DNA of 64,000 nt, taken from Endozoicomonas sp965232255 (lineage in GTDB: Bacteria > Pseudomonadota > Gammaproteobacteria > Pseudomonadales > Endozoicomonadaceae). Below the pieces are notes generated by a model that was not told where the DNA came from, ran no database searches, and saw only the letters and a list, made by a program, of their open reading frames with translations. Below are positions 25,791-35,227 of this stretch, in pieces. The position numbers and the translations under genes are program-made. Numbering within the stretch: the first letter of the stretch is position 1; every line of letters starts with the position of its first letter. The stretch spans positions 682,001 to 746,000 of the forward strand of contig OZ246962.1 of NCBI GenBank assembly GCA_965232255.1. The letters are read 5' to 3'.

Positions 25791-28028
25791 ATGAGTTCCG
25801 TTAACGTTAACCACCGGGGGCTGTTCCCGGAGAGCGGCTATGAGATGGTGTTTACCACTCAGAACTCGCAGAAAACGGCCACGGGTGAATTGGTCATCAG
25901 CAGTATTTTCGGTCCCGGCAAAGTGATCACGGTTAAGCCTGCCATAACTGAACTGCGTACACCAACCCAGCCGGTGGGTGACGATATTGCCTGGGGCGCG
26001 GAAAGCCGCATTGATCTGGTCAAACCTGCCCTGGCAGAGCGCAAATCTGCCGCGCAAGTTCTGGTCAGCTTTGAAAATGGCTTGCGAGTAGCCACTACCT
26101 CCCCAACAAAAGAGGTTACTGATGTGGCCTGTGTCTGCCTGGAGATCGGCGGCCAGCGCTTTTTCGGTGAGTCTGCCGCCGTGCCTGTATGGGTCAATGG
26201 CGAGCGTGTGGGCCTCGTCACGGATGAAATTCTCAACCATCTTGAGCACGATTTGGCCGGATACGATTTTACCAGCCGTTATGAGCAGCTAGACGCTGCC
26301 CAACAGCGAGTATTCAACCTGATGGTTTTTGGTCGCGGGGAGGGTTCTGACGATAACGACGCCACTGGCACACCCGAGGTAGCCGGGTTTCGTCAGCGAG
26401 TTGTCGAGGCACTACAGAAAAAAGGCGTCGAGGATTACTGGGAAGAGTATTCCAATGGCAGCCTGAGTCGGGACAAAGGTCTGTCCCAGGGGCTCAAAGC
26501 GGCCATTAGCCAGTTCATCAATGCGCAGCGCGGTCAGGACAAGCTGGCTCTGGCACACACCCTCAGAGAAACGCTGATCAGCCAAGGTCTATCCGCTTCA
26601 CTTGGCGGCCGCTATGGGCAAACGGTGTGGATGCGCGACTATGGCATTATGATCGACACCCTGAATCCTGCCGATGTAGCGCGACCCGGCGCCTATTCTG
26701 CCCTGCTTGACTCTCTGGCTACCATTGCCGACCATCAATACGACAATGGGCTTATACCCCAGGTAGTGATCCCGGATCAGCTGCTCCCGGAGTTTGTCTA
26801 CCTGCGTATTCTTGGGGGCGACAACGGCCAAAGCTGGTTTGCCCACCTGCAAAGCTTTGTGCAGGCCAATTATCCTGAAATAGCCAGTCAGCTACCAAAG
26901 CTGAACACCAGGAATCTGCGGACCTTGAAGCTGTCGGAACTCAAAGAGCGCGTTGAGCAGCTGAAGGCCATTTACCGAAAAGTTACCACAAAAGCCGCTG
27001 AAGACGATCTTGATCTACCCAAACCAACTCATACCCTGAATGGCTTTCTTACCGATACTCTGGGCATCCTGACGCCCGGTACCACTGACAGCGAAATTCA
27101 CTTTATCCGTGCGTTCAGCAAATTGCTCGATCTGGCCCAGGAAGAAGAACAAACCGAGCGGCTACGAGCCATGATTCCCAATCTGGCCCAAGCCATTGCC
27201 TACCTGGATCAGCAAGTGCTCGACCCCGGCACCGGCTTGCCTCAAGGTGGTGATAATCGTGACATGCTTGATTCGTTCCTGTTGCAAAAGTTGTTGTGCA
27301 GCAACGCCTGTTTTCTTTACCAGGGTTTTTCCGCACTGGTACGCCACCTCGCGGTTATTGGTCCTGAGTTAACCGTTGAACTGAGAAAACAGTTTCGGGA
27401 AATGCCACCAACATCTCCTTTTATAAGATCACTGTCGTACGACCATCAACGACTGCACAGTGAGCTGGCACAATTCGCGCAGCAAATTAAAAACACTTTT
27501 ATCTACCCGGACGGCGTCTTTGCCCCAAAAGATTTTATTGATTCTGACCATGGCGTTTCCCGCCAACCCAAAGCACCGGACAGTTACATCACCCCGCTAG
27601 TAGAGCAAAATACGGCATTTTTGCAGGGGCGCGAAGTGAACCTGCAAGGGTTGGCGCTGGCAATTGAACTGGGGCTGGTCGATAAGGCTGATCATCCAGC
27701 GGCAGTGGCGTTGATTCGCTCGCAGCTGACCTGCGCCGGCCTGAAGGTATTCTCACCCATTAATATGGCCACTGATTATGAAATTGCCCTTTTACAGCAG
27801 AGCCGGGGTTTTCTGGTCTGGCCACAAATTGAGTGCCGCGTGATTCATGTGCTGAAAAAATACATGGATGAAACACCGGCAATCAGTGAGCTGCTGAGCA
27901 GACTGGAAACCATAGACAAGCAGCGGGCCGGTTTTCATGAATGGTATAGCCCTTGTGAGTTGAGCCAAATCTATGCGGGGGGAGCGGAAAATCAGAGCTG
28001 GTATATTACCAATCTGATTCAATCCTGA
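25791..28028 (+). CDS. Six-hairpin (alpha/alpha)6-barrel glycosidase-like protein
   Basis: A 745-residue soluble protein without signal peptide. I do not recognise a named family with confidence. The layout resembles glycogen-debranching or GH15/GH63/GH100-type catalysts: an N-terminal beta-rich part, then VWMRDYGIMIDT near 279, an HQYDNGLIPQV segment near 320, GLPQGGDNRDMLDS near 483, and FHEWYSP near 715 followed by GGAENQSWY near 731, where related enzymes have EWYDP...GAxxQxW. Acidic residues in the MRDY, GGDNRD and HEW motifs are candidates for catalysis. The start has GAGGTG 9-10 bases upstream. It follows the glutathione synthetase by 86 bases and converges on the RING gene, overlapping it by 10 bases. 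Confidence 0.6.
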   Translation: MSSVNVNHRGLFPESGYEMVFTTQNSQKTATGELVISSIFGPGKVITVKPAITELRTPTQPVGDDIAWGAESRIDLVKPALAERKSAAQVLVSFENGLRVATTSPTKEVTDVACVCLEIGGQRFFGESAAVPVWVNGERVGLVTDEILNHLEHDLAGYDFTSRYEQLDAAQQRVFNLMVFGRGEGSDDNDATGTPEVAGFRQRVVEALQKKGVEDYWEEYSNGSLSRDKGLSQGLKAAISQFINAQRGQDKLALAHTLRETLISQGLSASLGGRYGQTVWMRDYGIMIDTLNPADVARPGAYSALLDSLATIADHQYDNGLIPQVVIPDQLLPEFVYLRILGGDNGQSWFAHLQSFVQANYPEIASQLPKLNTRNLRTLKLSELKERVEQLKAIYRKVTTKAAEDDLDLPKPTHTLNGFLTDTLGILTPGTTDSEIHFIRAFSKLLDLAQEEEQTERLRAMIPNLAQAIAYLDQQVLDPGTGLPQGGDNRDMLDSFLLQKLLCSNACFLYQGFSALVRHLAVIGPELTVELRKQFREMPPTSPFIRSLSYDHQRLHSELAQFAQQIKNTFIYPDGVFAPKDFIDSDHGVSRQPKAPDSYITPLVEQNTAFLQGREVNLQGLALAIELGLVDKADHPAAVALIRSQLTCAGLKVFSPINMATDYEIALLQQSRGFLVWPQIECRVIHVLKKYMDETPAISELLSRLETIDKQRAGFHEWYSPCELSQIYAGGAENQSWYITNLIQS

Positions 28029-30031
28029 GAATTGCTGCTGCTTTCCTCGCACCCAGATTTCAGCAGAACCTGATCTGTTGAAGTCTGGTCAGGGAGTGCC
28101 GGTTGTTCTGCAGTCATTACGGCTTGGCCTGCAGCATGGCTCTTTGTCCTCTTTGGTGAGGGCGACATGGCTGCTCTGTGTTGCCCAGGCTCATGTTGCC
28201 CAGCTTCGGGCAACGGATCGGCGTTGCTATTGCGGCGACTGAATTCCAATGTCCACTCTGGCTGCGCCTGGTTTAGCCTCTTGGCCAATGTCACCAAAAC
28301 ATCACTTATTTTGTAGCGATTTGAATCGGCGGGTTGTGTCGGAACCTTGATCTTGTCGGTAGCTATATTTAACGTGCGCTTGTAGGGAGCGCCCTTGATT
28401 TTAGTTCGCTCACATTGCTGTAACTGTTCGTACATAAGCTGAGCATCATTTACTCCTGATTCACAGGCTTTTCGGAGCACTTCAGCTCCCTGCGCCTGGC
28501 TGTAGCCATTCCAGCTACGGTCCAGAAGCACCAGCGCCTGCAGGAAAAGCGCGTAGTTTTCACCGACGCTAACCGCTTTGCTGAACCATCGCAAAGCCTG
28601 AAGACAATTCCTGGGCTGTGAATAATGACCATAGAAATAAAGCTTGCCCAGTAACATCTGGGCATAAGTGCAGTCGCCTTTGGCTGCTCTTTCTAACATC
28701 TTGATGGCACATTGTTTGCTGGCGATAACTGGAAAATCGTCGGGTGCATCGCCGCTTTGGAGATAGAGCTCCACCAGGTGTGCCACAGCCATATGCTGGC
28801 TGTACAATGCCAATGGATCATCGAGCAGGTAGATTTGAATTTGATTCGGATCAGTCATTGTTAGCGATTTTTCAACAACCTTGGCCAGCAGTCTGATGGC
28901 TTGCTCCATATCCAGCGGGCCGCCCAGTCCCTTGCGGCACATAATGGCGTGACTGACGATGGCAGAGAGATGCCCCTGACTGGCTGCCCTGCCATACCAC
29001 TGTCGGGCTTTCTCGAAATCGCTGTCGCTATAGCAGGCATCCCCCATCATAAACTGGCCACTGGCATGCCCATGCTTGGCAAACCATGCTATCCAGCGCA
29101 ATGCCCCAGCTTTATTAACCGGACCACCAGTCCCTTCATTCAGCATTTTACAGTAGTAATGCAGTCCCCAACTATTACCTTTTGCCAACCCTTTTTCCAG
29201 AAAAACCCGAGCTAAAGGCGCATCGCATTCAATGCCTGGCAAGTAACCGGTGAGATGGTAATATCCCAGGGCAAAAAGGGCCGGAACATAATCCATTGTC
29301 GCAGCCTGTTTGAGCCATTGGGCTGCTCCGTGATCAAATCTTGCCGCATTGCCGAGCGCCTGTCGGTGCATAACTGCAAGGTTGATCATGGATGCGCCGT
29401 GGCATGAAGAAGTAGCGGCCTTTTGAAACCATGTGCGCGCTTTCACCTGATGCTTTCGTATGTCGTACTTGCCTTGCAGGTAGATGACGCCAAGCTGATA
29501 CGCCGCCTCACTGTGGCCATTTTCTGCCAACAGCTCAAGGCAGCTGACAAACTCATTTATCGACCCCAATCTCGCGTAGTCCCAAGCCGCTCGATAGACA
29601 ATATCGTGCTCCCTCGCTCCTGCGCGCAATAGCTCTCTAGCCACCCTGAACTGCATAGCATGGACGGCCCGGGACAACGGGGTCTCCCTACCGGATTTAC
29701 CAGCATTGGCATCCCCTCCCTGATGCAATATATCCGTCACTACATTAAAGTCACCTTTTGCTGCTGCAATGCACAGTTTCTCTTGCCAGTCTTGAGGTAA
29801 CGGCGGCAAAAACCGCAATCCGCTGACTTGCTTACAACCGAGAGGACAGGTGGGTTCCTCGCTAAATTGCTGTGCCAGACATTGAAAATGGAAATAGTGC
29901 TGGCAGGGCTTTGTGACAGCGACCAGTCGTTTACCAGAGGTGCCAACATGACACACACGGCAGTGGCCTGGGGGGGGAATTGACGGCTGCTCGGATGATG
30001 ATGACGAGGGTGGTACTGTTATTTTATTCAT
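28019..30031 (-). CDS. RING-H2 / ankyrin / Sel1-repeat protein, candidate E3 ubiquitin ligase
   Basis: A 670-residue eukaryote-like protein. Residues 24-66 follow a RING-H2 order: C24-x2-C27-x15-C43-x-H45-x2-H48-x2-C51-x10-C62-x3-C66, with Pro after the seventh ligand, as RING fingers of E3 ligases often have. The last pair has one extra residue (CPLGC) compared with C-x2-C. Residues about 82-143 look like two ankyrin repeats (ETPLSRAVHAMQFRVARELLRAGA). About 170-400 and 440-545 are Sel1-like repeats (AAYQLGVIYLQG, ALRWFSKAVSVGENYALFLQAL). The tail is Ser/Pro/Gln-rich and low complexity. There is no signal peptide, so export would need a type III/IV-like route. Bacteria lack ubiquitin, which implies a host-directed role; that is inference. 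Confidence 0.82.
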   Translation of the reverse strand: MNKITVPPSSSSSEQPSIPPPGHCRVCHVGTSGKRLVAVTKPCQHYFHFQCLAQQFSEEPTCPLGCKQVSGLRFLPPLPQDWQEKLCIAAAKGDFNVVTDILHQGGDANAGKSGRETPLSRAVHAMQFRVARELLRAGAREHDIVYRAAWDYARLGSINEFVSCLELLAENGHSEAAYQLGVIYLQGKYDIRKHQVKARTWFQKAATSSCHGASMINLAVMHRQALGNAARFDHGAAQWLKQAATMDYVPALFALGYYHLTGYLPGIECDAPLARVFLEKGLAKGNSWGLHYYCKMLNEGTGGPVNKAGALRWIAWFAKHGHASGQFMMGDACYSDSDFEKARQWYGRAASQGHLSAIVSHAIMCRKGLGGPLDMEQAIRLLAKVVEKSLTMTDPNQIQIYLLDDPLALYSQHMAVAHLVELYLQSGDAPDDFPVIASKQCAIKMLERAAKGDCTYAQMLLGKLYFYGHYSQPRNCLQALRWFSKAVSVGENYALFLQALVLLDRSWNGYSQAQGAEVLRKACESGVNDAQLMYEQLQQCERTKIKGAPYKRTLNIATDKIKVPTQPADSNRYKISDVLVTLAKRLNQAQPEWTLEFSRRNSNADPLPEAGQHEPGQHRAAMSPSPKRTKSHAAGQAVMTAEQPALPDQTSTDQVLLKSGCEESSSNSQD

Positions 30032-30218
30032 CGCGATCCCACGTTATGCAGCCTGCCAAACAAGCGACCGCCGCGGGACGATTTGATCCGGAATATGCTC
30101 TATGCGCAGCGGTGCTATTTATTATTAGGTCACCGTTTGCCAACAAGCACGATCAAACCAGAGCGCTATAAAACCGGTCGGGCATCAGACCAACCGGCTG
30201 CTGGGCGGACTGACTTAA

Positions 30219-30248
30219 CCGAGTTGCTATAATCCTGAACCAACTCGG
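30219..30248. terminator. Stem-loop past gltS
   Basis: CCGAGTTG (30219-30226) and CAACTCGG (30241-30248) form a perfect 8-bp stem with a 14-base loop, 35 bases past the gltS stop on the minus strand. No T-run follows, so its terminator role is uncertain. The rest of 30032-30282 should hold the promoter of the RING-protein gene. Confidence 0.4.
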
Positions 30249-30282
30249 CCGACAGTATGGCACAGCGAAGCAAAACGTCGAC

Positions 30283-31509
30283 TTATCCAACAATCGTCAG
30301 CGTGGTTTGCAGGATAATCAGGTTGACGATATCGATGAAAAACGCGCCGACGATGGGTACCACCATAAAGCCCTGGGGCGATGGGCCGTACTGATTAACC
30401 ACTGCACCCATATTCATAACGGCGGTGGGCGTCGCCCCCAGGCCAAAGCCGCAATGGCCACTGGCAATCACCGCGGCATCGTAGTCTTTGCCCATTACCC
30501 GGAAGGTGACAAAGTAAGCGAATATCGCCAGCATGACCGATTGTGCCAGTAGGATGATCAAAAATGGAATAGCCAGGTCGAGGACGTTCCATAGCTTCAG
30601 GCTCATCAATGCCATGGCCAGGAACAACGCCAGAGAAACCGTACCGAGGACGTCCACCGTCTCGAAATCAAGCTTTTTCACCTTGGTGACTTCCAGCGTA
30701 TTGGTGATCACCACCCCGATAAACAGCGCATAGACAAAGTCCGGCACCTTCAGCCAGCTAACGTCAAGACTGTTGACCCAACCTTCCAGATACCCAGCGC
30801 CAGTAACGCACAACAACATGAAAAACAGGGTTTCGATCATCTTTCTCGACGTAACCTTATCCTCTTCGTTTTCGTTGTAAGTTACCAACTCCGGAAACTG
30901 CTCATGAGTATGGTCGGTGTCGCCATAAGTGGACTTCAGGTTGAACTTCTGCACCAGTCGCTGGGCCACGGGACTTCCGATAATACCACCCATAATCAAG
31001 CCGAAAGTGGCTGATGCCATGGCGATCTCCAGGACATTACTCATGCCATAGGAGTTTTGGAATGTCTGCGCCCACGCCGCCCCTGTACCGTGGCCACCCG
31101 ATAGGGTAATGGAGCCGGCAATCAGCCCCATCAGCGGGTCAAGCCCCAACAGCGTTGCCAGACCCATGCCCAGACCGTTTTGCAGGATAATGTAAACCGA
31201 TGCCACGGCCAGAAAGATCAATACTTTTACGCCGCCCTTGAGCAACTGGGTATAGCTGGCTGCCAGGCCAACAGTGGCGAAGAACATTAACATAAAGGTG
31301 TTTTGCAGCGGCAGGCTGAATTGTACCTCGAAGCCGCTAAAATGCAGGACCGTAATCACCGCGGAAACGATCAGGCCGCCAACGATGGGTTCAGGAATAT
31401 TAAACTTTTTCAGAACAGGAATTTTCGCGTTAATGAAATGGCCAAGAAAAAGCACAAAAATGGCAATAAGAAATGATTCAAGAGTGTCAATATTCAGTAC
31501 TCGATTCAT
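30283..31509 (-). CDS. gltS: Sodium/glutamate symporter
   Basis: A 408-residue inner-membrane carrier of the ESS/GltS family taking up glutamate with sodium. About ten helices in two inverted halves are visible. Each half has the glycine-rich re-entrant loop (SGGHGTGAAWAQTF and SGHCGFGLGATPTAVMNM). A charged cytoplasmic stretch with EQFPELVTYNENEEDK separates the halves. It lies 19 bases after sbcC on the same strand, so it may be read from the sbcDC transcript. Confidence 0.95.
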   Translation of the reverse strand: MNRVLNIDTLESFLIAIFVLFLGHFINAKIPVLKKFNIPEPIVGGLIVSAVITVLHFSGFEVQFSLPLQNTFMLMFFATVGLAASYTQLLKGGVKVLIFLAVASVYIILQNGLGMGLATLLGLDPLMGLIAGSITLSGGHGTGAAWAQTFQNSYGMSNVLEIAMASATFGLIMGGIIGSPVAQRLVQKFNLKSTYGDTDHTHEQFPELVTYNENEEDKVTSRKMIETLFFMLLCVTGAGYLEGWVNSLDVSWLKVPDFVYALFIGVVITNTLEVTKVKKLDFETVDVLGTVSLALFLAMALMSLKLWNVLDLAIPFLIILLAQSVMLAIFAYFVTFRVMGKDYDAAVIASGHCGFGLGATPTAVMNMGAVVNQYGPSPQGFMVVPIVGAFFIDIVNLIILQTTLTIVG

Positions 31510-31528
31510 AAACCCTCGATACTTGTAA

Positions 31529-34500
31529 TCAGTCGAAAATACTACAGGCGAAGCGGCTGTCTAAATTGCTATAGCCCAGGCCATTCTTTTTCGTCACCTC
31601 GATGCGGGTGTGAATCCGTTCTTTCAAAGACTCGACGTGGGAAATAATACCCACCATCTTGCCGCTAGCGTTCAGGCAGTCCAATGCGCTGAGCGCTGTC
31701 TCCAGCGTTTGCGGGTCGAGTGTACCAAACCCTTCGTCGAGAAACAGCGAGTCAATACGGGTTTTATGACTCACCAGGTCCGATAGCGAGAGCGCCAGGG
31801 CCAGGCTAACCAAAAAACTTTCGCCGCCAGAGAGAGTTTTGATATCCCGCGCCGTATCGCCCTGCCAGGTATCAAGTACCTCAAGGCTTAGCTCTTCTTC
31901 ACTTTTGCGTCTGAGCAAATAGCGGGCATGGAGCTGCTCCAACTGGCGATTAGCCAGCAGCACCAGCTGACTGAGAGTCAGGCCTTGGGCAAATTTGCGA
32001 AATTTGTCCCCCTTGCCAGAGCCGATCAGACCACTGAGGTGTGCCCAGATCTGGTACTGACTCTCGTTTTGACTAATATCCCTGAGCAGGCTGGCCTGAC
32101 TCTGACGTTTGGCGTCATCGGCTTTCAGGGTCTGGGTTATTTCACCCTGGCGCTGGCTGAGTTGGTGTAACTGTTGTTCCAGTGTCTCCTGTTGGCGCCG
32201 TGCGGCTACCAGAGCCTCAGCGCTGTTGATGTTTGCGGCATTGGTCACCAGTGCCCGATGCGCCCTAAGGCTGGCCTCGGCAGAGGTCAGCTTGCCTTTT
32301 GCTTCATGCAGTTGCTGCTCCAGTTGTTGGCACAGGCTGATGAGTGTCTGGCGTTCTTCTTTATCGAGCAGCGCCTGACGGAACTGTTCGTCATCGGCAA
32401 ATGGGCTGCCAGCCAACTCGCTCTGCCAGTTTTGTTGTGCCAGCTCCATGCCCTCAGTCAGTGTCGCCAACTCCCGGTTTTGCTGGCCTATCATGCCATT
32501 GAGCAGGTTTACCTGTTGTTCAAGAGTTTGCAGTAGATCATGGGTTTGCTGATGCTTTTTCCGGGCATCGTCCACCAGAGTCTTGAGCCGTAGGCGTTCA
32601 TCGGCAACCACCTTTTGACCAAACAGCTGCTGGCGTTGCTGCTGCTGACCGTGCAATTGGACAGTCACGTGGTCAGACTCCTGTTGCAACGCCCGAACAG
32701 TTGCTTCTGCCTTTTGTTGATCCTGGTTTTTGTGTGCCAACTGTTGATCGAGACGCTGAAGCTGTTCGCTCAGGATCTTTTGTTGGCTGCTGATGGTTTG
32801 CCACTGTTGCCAGTTGGCCTCTTGCAGCTGCAACCACTGGAGTTGCTCAGACAGCACCGGCGGCGTTTGCTGCAATTCCTGTTCGATAGTGTTGGTTATT
32901 TTGGTGGCGAGGATTTCCGTGCCCTGGTCGTGCTGCGTCAGTCGTTCATGCTCTTGCGCCAGTTGCTGCTCCAACTGTTGTTTTTGTTGCTGATTGACCG
33001 CCTGCTGGTGGATCTTTTCAGTCAACTCACGCTGGCGTTGGTCAAGCTGTTGCTGCTCTTGCTGTATGCGTTGGTTAAGTTGGGTCAACTGCTCCAGCCG
33101 TGCTTTTCTGGCCTCGGCACTGGTCGTTGTCTGTTGCAGCAGGTCGCTAAAAGTTTGCGTATCGTCGATGACTATCGACTGGCCGAGAGCGTCGCAGGCG
33201 CCCGTCCAGTCGCTGGTTATCCCAGTAATCTCACTGTTGAGTCTGGTAATGGTGTGCTGCGCGCCATCTGACTCAGTTTGCCAGCGCACCAGCTCTTTCT
33301 TCAGAGTCTGACCCTGGTTTTCCAGCTGCTCTAGTGCTTGTTCACGGGCGCTCAGGCGTTGTTCGGTTGCGGATACATTGAGCTGTTGGTACTGCTCAAT
33401 GGCCGGGTGCTCAGTGGCACCGCACAGAGGACACGCTTCACCGGCCTGCAACTGCTGGCGATGCTGGCTCAGACTGGTGATCTGTTGCTCACGGACAAGC
33501 AGTTGGCGCAGGTCGTCCCGGTGCTGGCGCGCATCCTGAAATTGCGCTCTCAGATGATCGATTTGCGTGTTCTGGTGCGCAATGGACTGTTGCAGGGTTT
33601 GGTGCAACTCCCGAGTTTTGTGCAGCTCACTGCGGTCGCTGGCAAATTGCTGACTCAAGCGTTGCAGTTGCAGCCAGAGCGGATAATTATCGTGCCATTG
33701 TTGCTGGTCGTTATGCAGCTGTGCTTCGCTCTGGCCCTGCAAAACAGCCGCTTTTTCTGCCAGCACGGTTTCATGCTGGTTTTTCTGCTCGCTCTGGGCC
33801 TGCCTGAGAACCTGAATCTGGTCGGCGATCGCCTGATCCTGCCGCTGGCAGTGGCTAATAGCTTGCCCAAGTTTATTAATGACGCCCTGAATCTGCTGCC
33901 GGGTTTGCCCAGCAGTGGTGCGCTGCTCAAACCAGGATTGCAACAGTGGCAGCAACTCACCCAGCTTTTGCTGGTGAGCATTGTTTTGTAGATAGTTATC
34001 CGCGGTTTGCAATTCATTGCGGCATTGCTGGCGGCTCTGGGTATCATCACTGATCCCCTTGTTGAGTGCCGTCAACTCCTGTCGGGCGGTTGTCAGTTTA
34101 TGGTTGCTCGCCTGGTGCTCGCTGACCAACCGTTCAATGGTTAAATCCAACGGGATAACCTGTTCCAGTAGGACATCGGTGCTGACCTGCTCCTGTTGAC
34201 AGGCCGCCAGTGCATCGGCCTGTGCCTGACACTGCCGCTGCACTTGCTGTGCCTCACTCTGACGGAGCTGCAGTTGTTGGCGCTGATCGGCCAGTGTTTT
34301 ACCGGCTTCCTGCTGTTTTGCCATCAGCTCTTTGAATCGCTCCCAGTAGGGCAGCAGCTCCATAGCGGGCTGTGACTGCGCCAGGCGATGCCGCTGCGGT
34401 TCGTGGTGATCCCACGCTTGTCGGGCTTTGTCTTGGGTCTGCCTGGCAGCTACCAGCTCCTGCTCTTTACTGACCAGTTGTTCCAGCCAACGACAGTGAT

Positions 34501-35227
34501 TGGCCACGACTTGGCGCTCAGTATTGGTTTGCTGCTGCTGAAGCAGCAATTCGCTGTGCTGCGCCTGCAACTGGTTTAGCTGCTCGTCATCCAACAGGGA
34601 GAAACCTTCTGCCCTGGCCTTGAGCAACTTTAATTTCTCCCCTTCGTCGCGCGCTCGTTCGAAGACCCGACGGGAGATGTCGCCGTAAATTTCGGTGCCG
34701 GTCAGCTCTTCCAGCAGTTCCGCCCGTTCGTTGGCGCTGGCCTCCAAAAAAGCAGCAAAACCGCCCTGGGCCAGCAACATGGACTTGGTAAAACGCCCAA
34801 AGTCCAGGCCGGTCAGCTCACTAATGGTTTTCAGCTTGTTGCTGATGCGGGTGGTGATGATGGTGCCGTCAGCGCCAGCCAGCTCTACCTGAGGAGCCTG
34901 TAGCTTGCCATCGGCTTTGCCCCGGGCACGGCGCTGGGACCAGAAGGCTCGGTAGGCACTTCCTTTTACCTCAAACTCTACCTCGGCCAGAGACTCGGCG
35001 GTGTGGCGCGTCATCAGTTCGTTATCGCTGGCGGAGATGGTGCTGAGGCGGGGAGTCTGGTGATAGAGGGCGAGGCAGATGGCATCAAGCAGCGTTGTTT
35101 TGCCGGCACCCGTGGGACCGGTAATGGCAAACAGGCCATTGTTGGCAAAGGGTTCCTCGCGGAAGTCGATTTTCCACTCACCTTTGAGGGAGTTGATGTT
35201 CTTCAGGCGCAGGCTGAGGATTTTCAC
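31529..35227 (-). CDS. sbcC: SbcC subunit of the SbcCD (Rad50/Mre11-type) nuclease
   Basis: A 1232-residue SMC-like ATPase that, with SbcD, cuts DNA hairpins and processes blocked ends. Walker A GPTGAGKTTLLDAI is at the N-terminus. Two very long Gln-rich coiled coils flank a zinc hook GEACPLCGA near residue 597. The signature LSGGESF and Walker B SLFLDEGFGTLD are at the C-terminus. It is longer than E. coli SbcC (1048), the extra length being coiled coil. The GTG start overlaps the sbcD stop by four bases (GTGA). The glutamine-rich arms create many long but false antisense frames. Confidence 0.96.
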   Translation of the reverse strand: MKILSLRLKNINSLKGEWKIDFREEPFANNGLFAITGPTGAGKTTLLDAICLALYHQTPRLSTISASDNELMTRHTAESLAEVEFEVKGSAYRAFWSQRRARGKADGKLQAPQVELAGADGTIITTRISNKLKTISELTGLDFGRFTKSMLLAQGGFAAFLEASANERAELLEELTGTEIYGDISRRVFERARDEGEKLKLLKARAEGFSLLDDEQLNQLQAQHSELLLQQQQTNTERQVVANHCRWLEQLVSKEQELVAARQTQDKARQAWDHHEPQRHRLAQSQPAMELLPYWERFKELMAKQQEAGKTLADQRQQLQLRQSEAQQVQRQCQAQADALAACQQEQVSTDVLLEQVIPLDLTIERLVSEHQASNHKLTTARQELTALNKGISDDTQSRQQCRNELQTADNYLQNNAHQQKLGELLPLLQSWFEQRTTAGQTRQQIQGVINKLGQAISHCQRQDQAIADQIQVLRQAQSEQKNQHETVLAEKAAVLQGQSEAQLHNDQQQWHDNYPLWLQLQRLSQQFASDRSELHKTRELHQTLQQSIAHQNTQIDHLRAQFQDARQHRDDLRQLLVREQQITSLSQHRQQLQAGEACPLCGATEHPAIEQYQQLNVSATEQRLSAREQALEQLENQGQTLKKELVRWQTESDGAQHTITRLNSEITGITSDWTGACDALGQSIVIDDTQTFSDLLQQTTTSAEARKARLEQLTQLNQRIQQEQQQLDQRQRELTEKIHQQAVNQQQKQQLEQQLAQEHERLTQHDQGTEILATKITNTIEQELQQTPPVLSEQLQWLQLQEANWQQWQTISSQQKILSEQLQRLDQQLAHKNQDQQKAEATVRALQQESDHVTVQLHGQQQQRQQLFGQKVVADERLRLKTLVDDARKKHQQTHDLLQTLEQQVNLLNGMIGQQNRELATLTEGMELAQQNWQSELAGSPFADDEQFRQALLDKEERQTLISLCQQLEQQLHEAKGKLTSAEASLRAHRALVTNAANINSAEALVAARRQQETLEQQLHQLSQRQGEITQTLKADDAKRQSQASLLRDISQNESQYQIWAHLSGLIGSGKGDKFRKFAQGLTLSQLVLLANRQLEQLHARYLLRRKSEEELSLEVLDTWQGDTARDIKTLSGGESFLVSLALALSLSDLVSHKTRIDSLFLDEGFGTLDPQTLETALSALDCLNASGKMVGIISHVESLKERIHTRIEVTKKNGLGYSNLDSRFACSIFD

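Noticed and set aside
33338..33991. Several 200-residue Leu/Gln-rich open frames antisense to sbcC
   Set aside because: They are by-products of the Gln-rich coiled-coil codons of SbcC. Their composition is extreme and no start signals are present.
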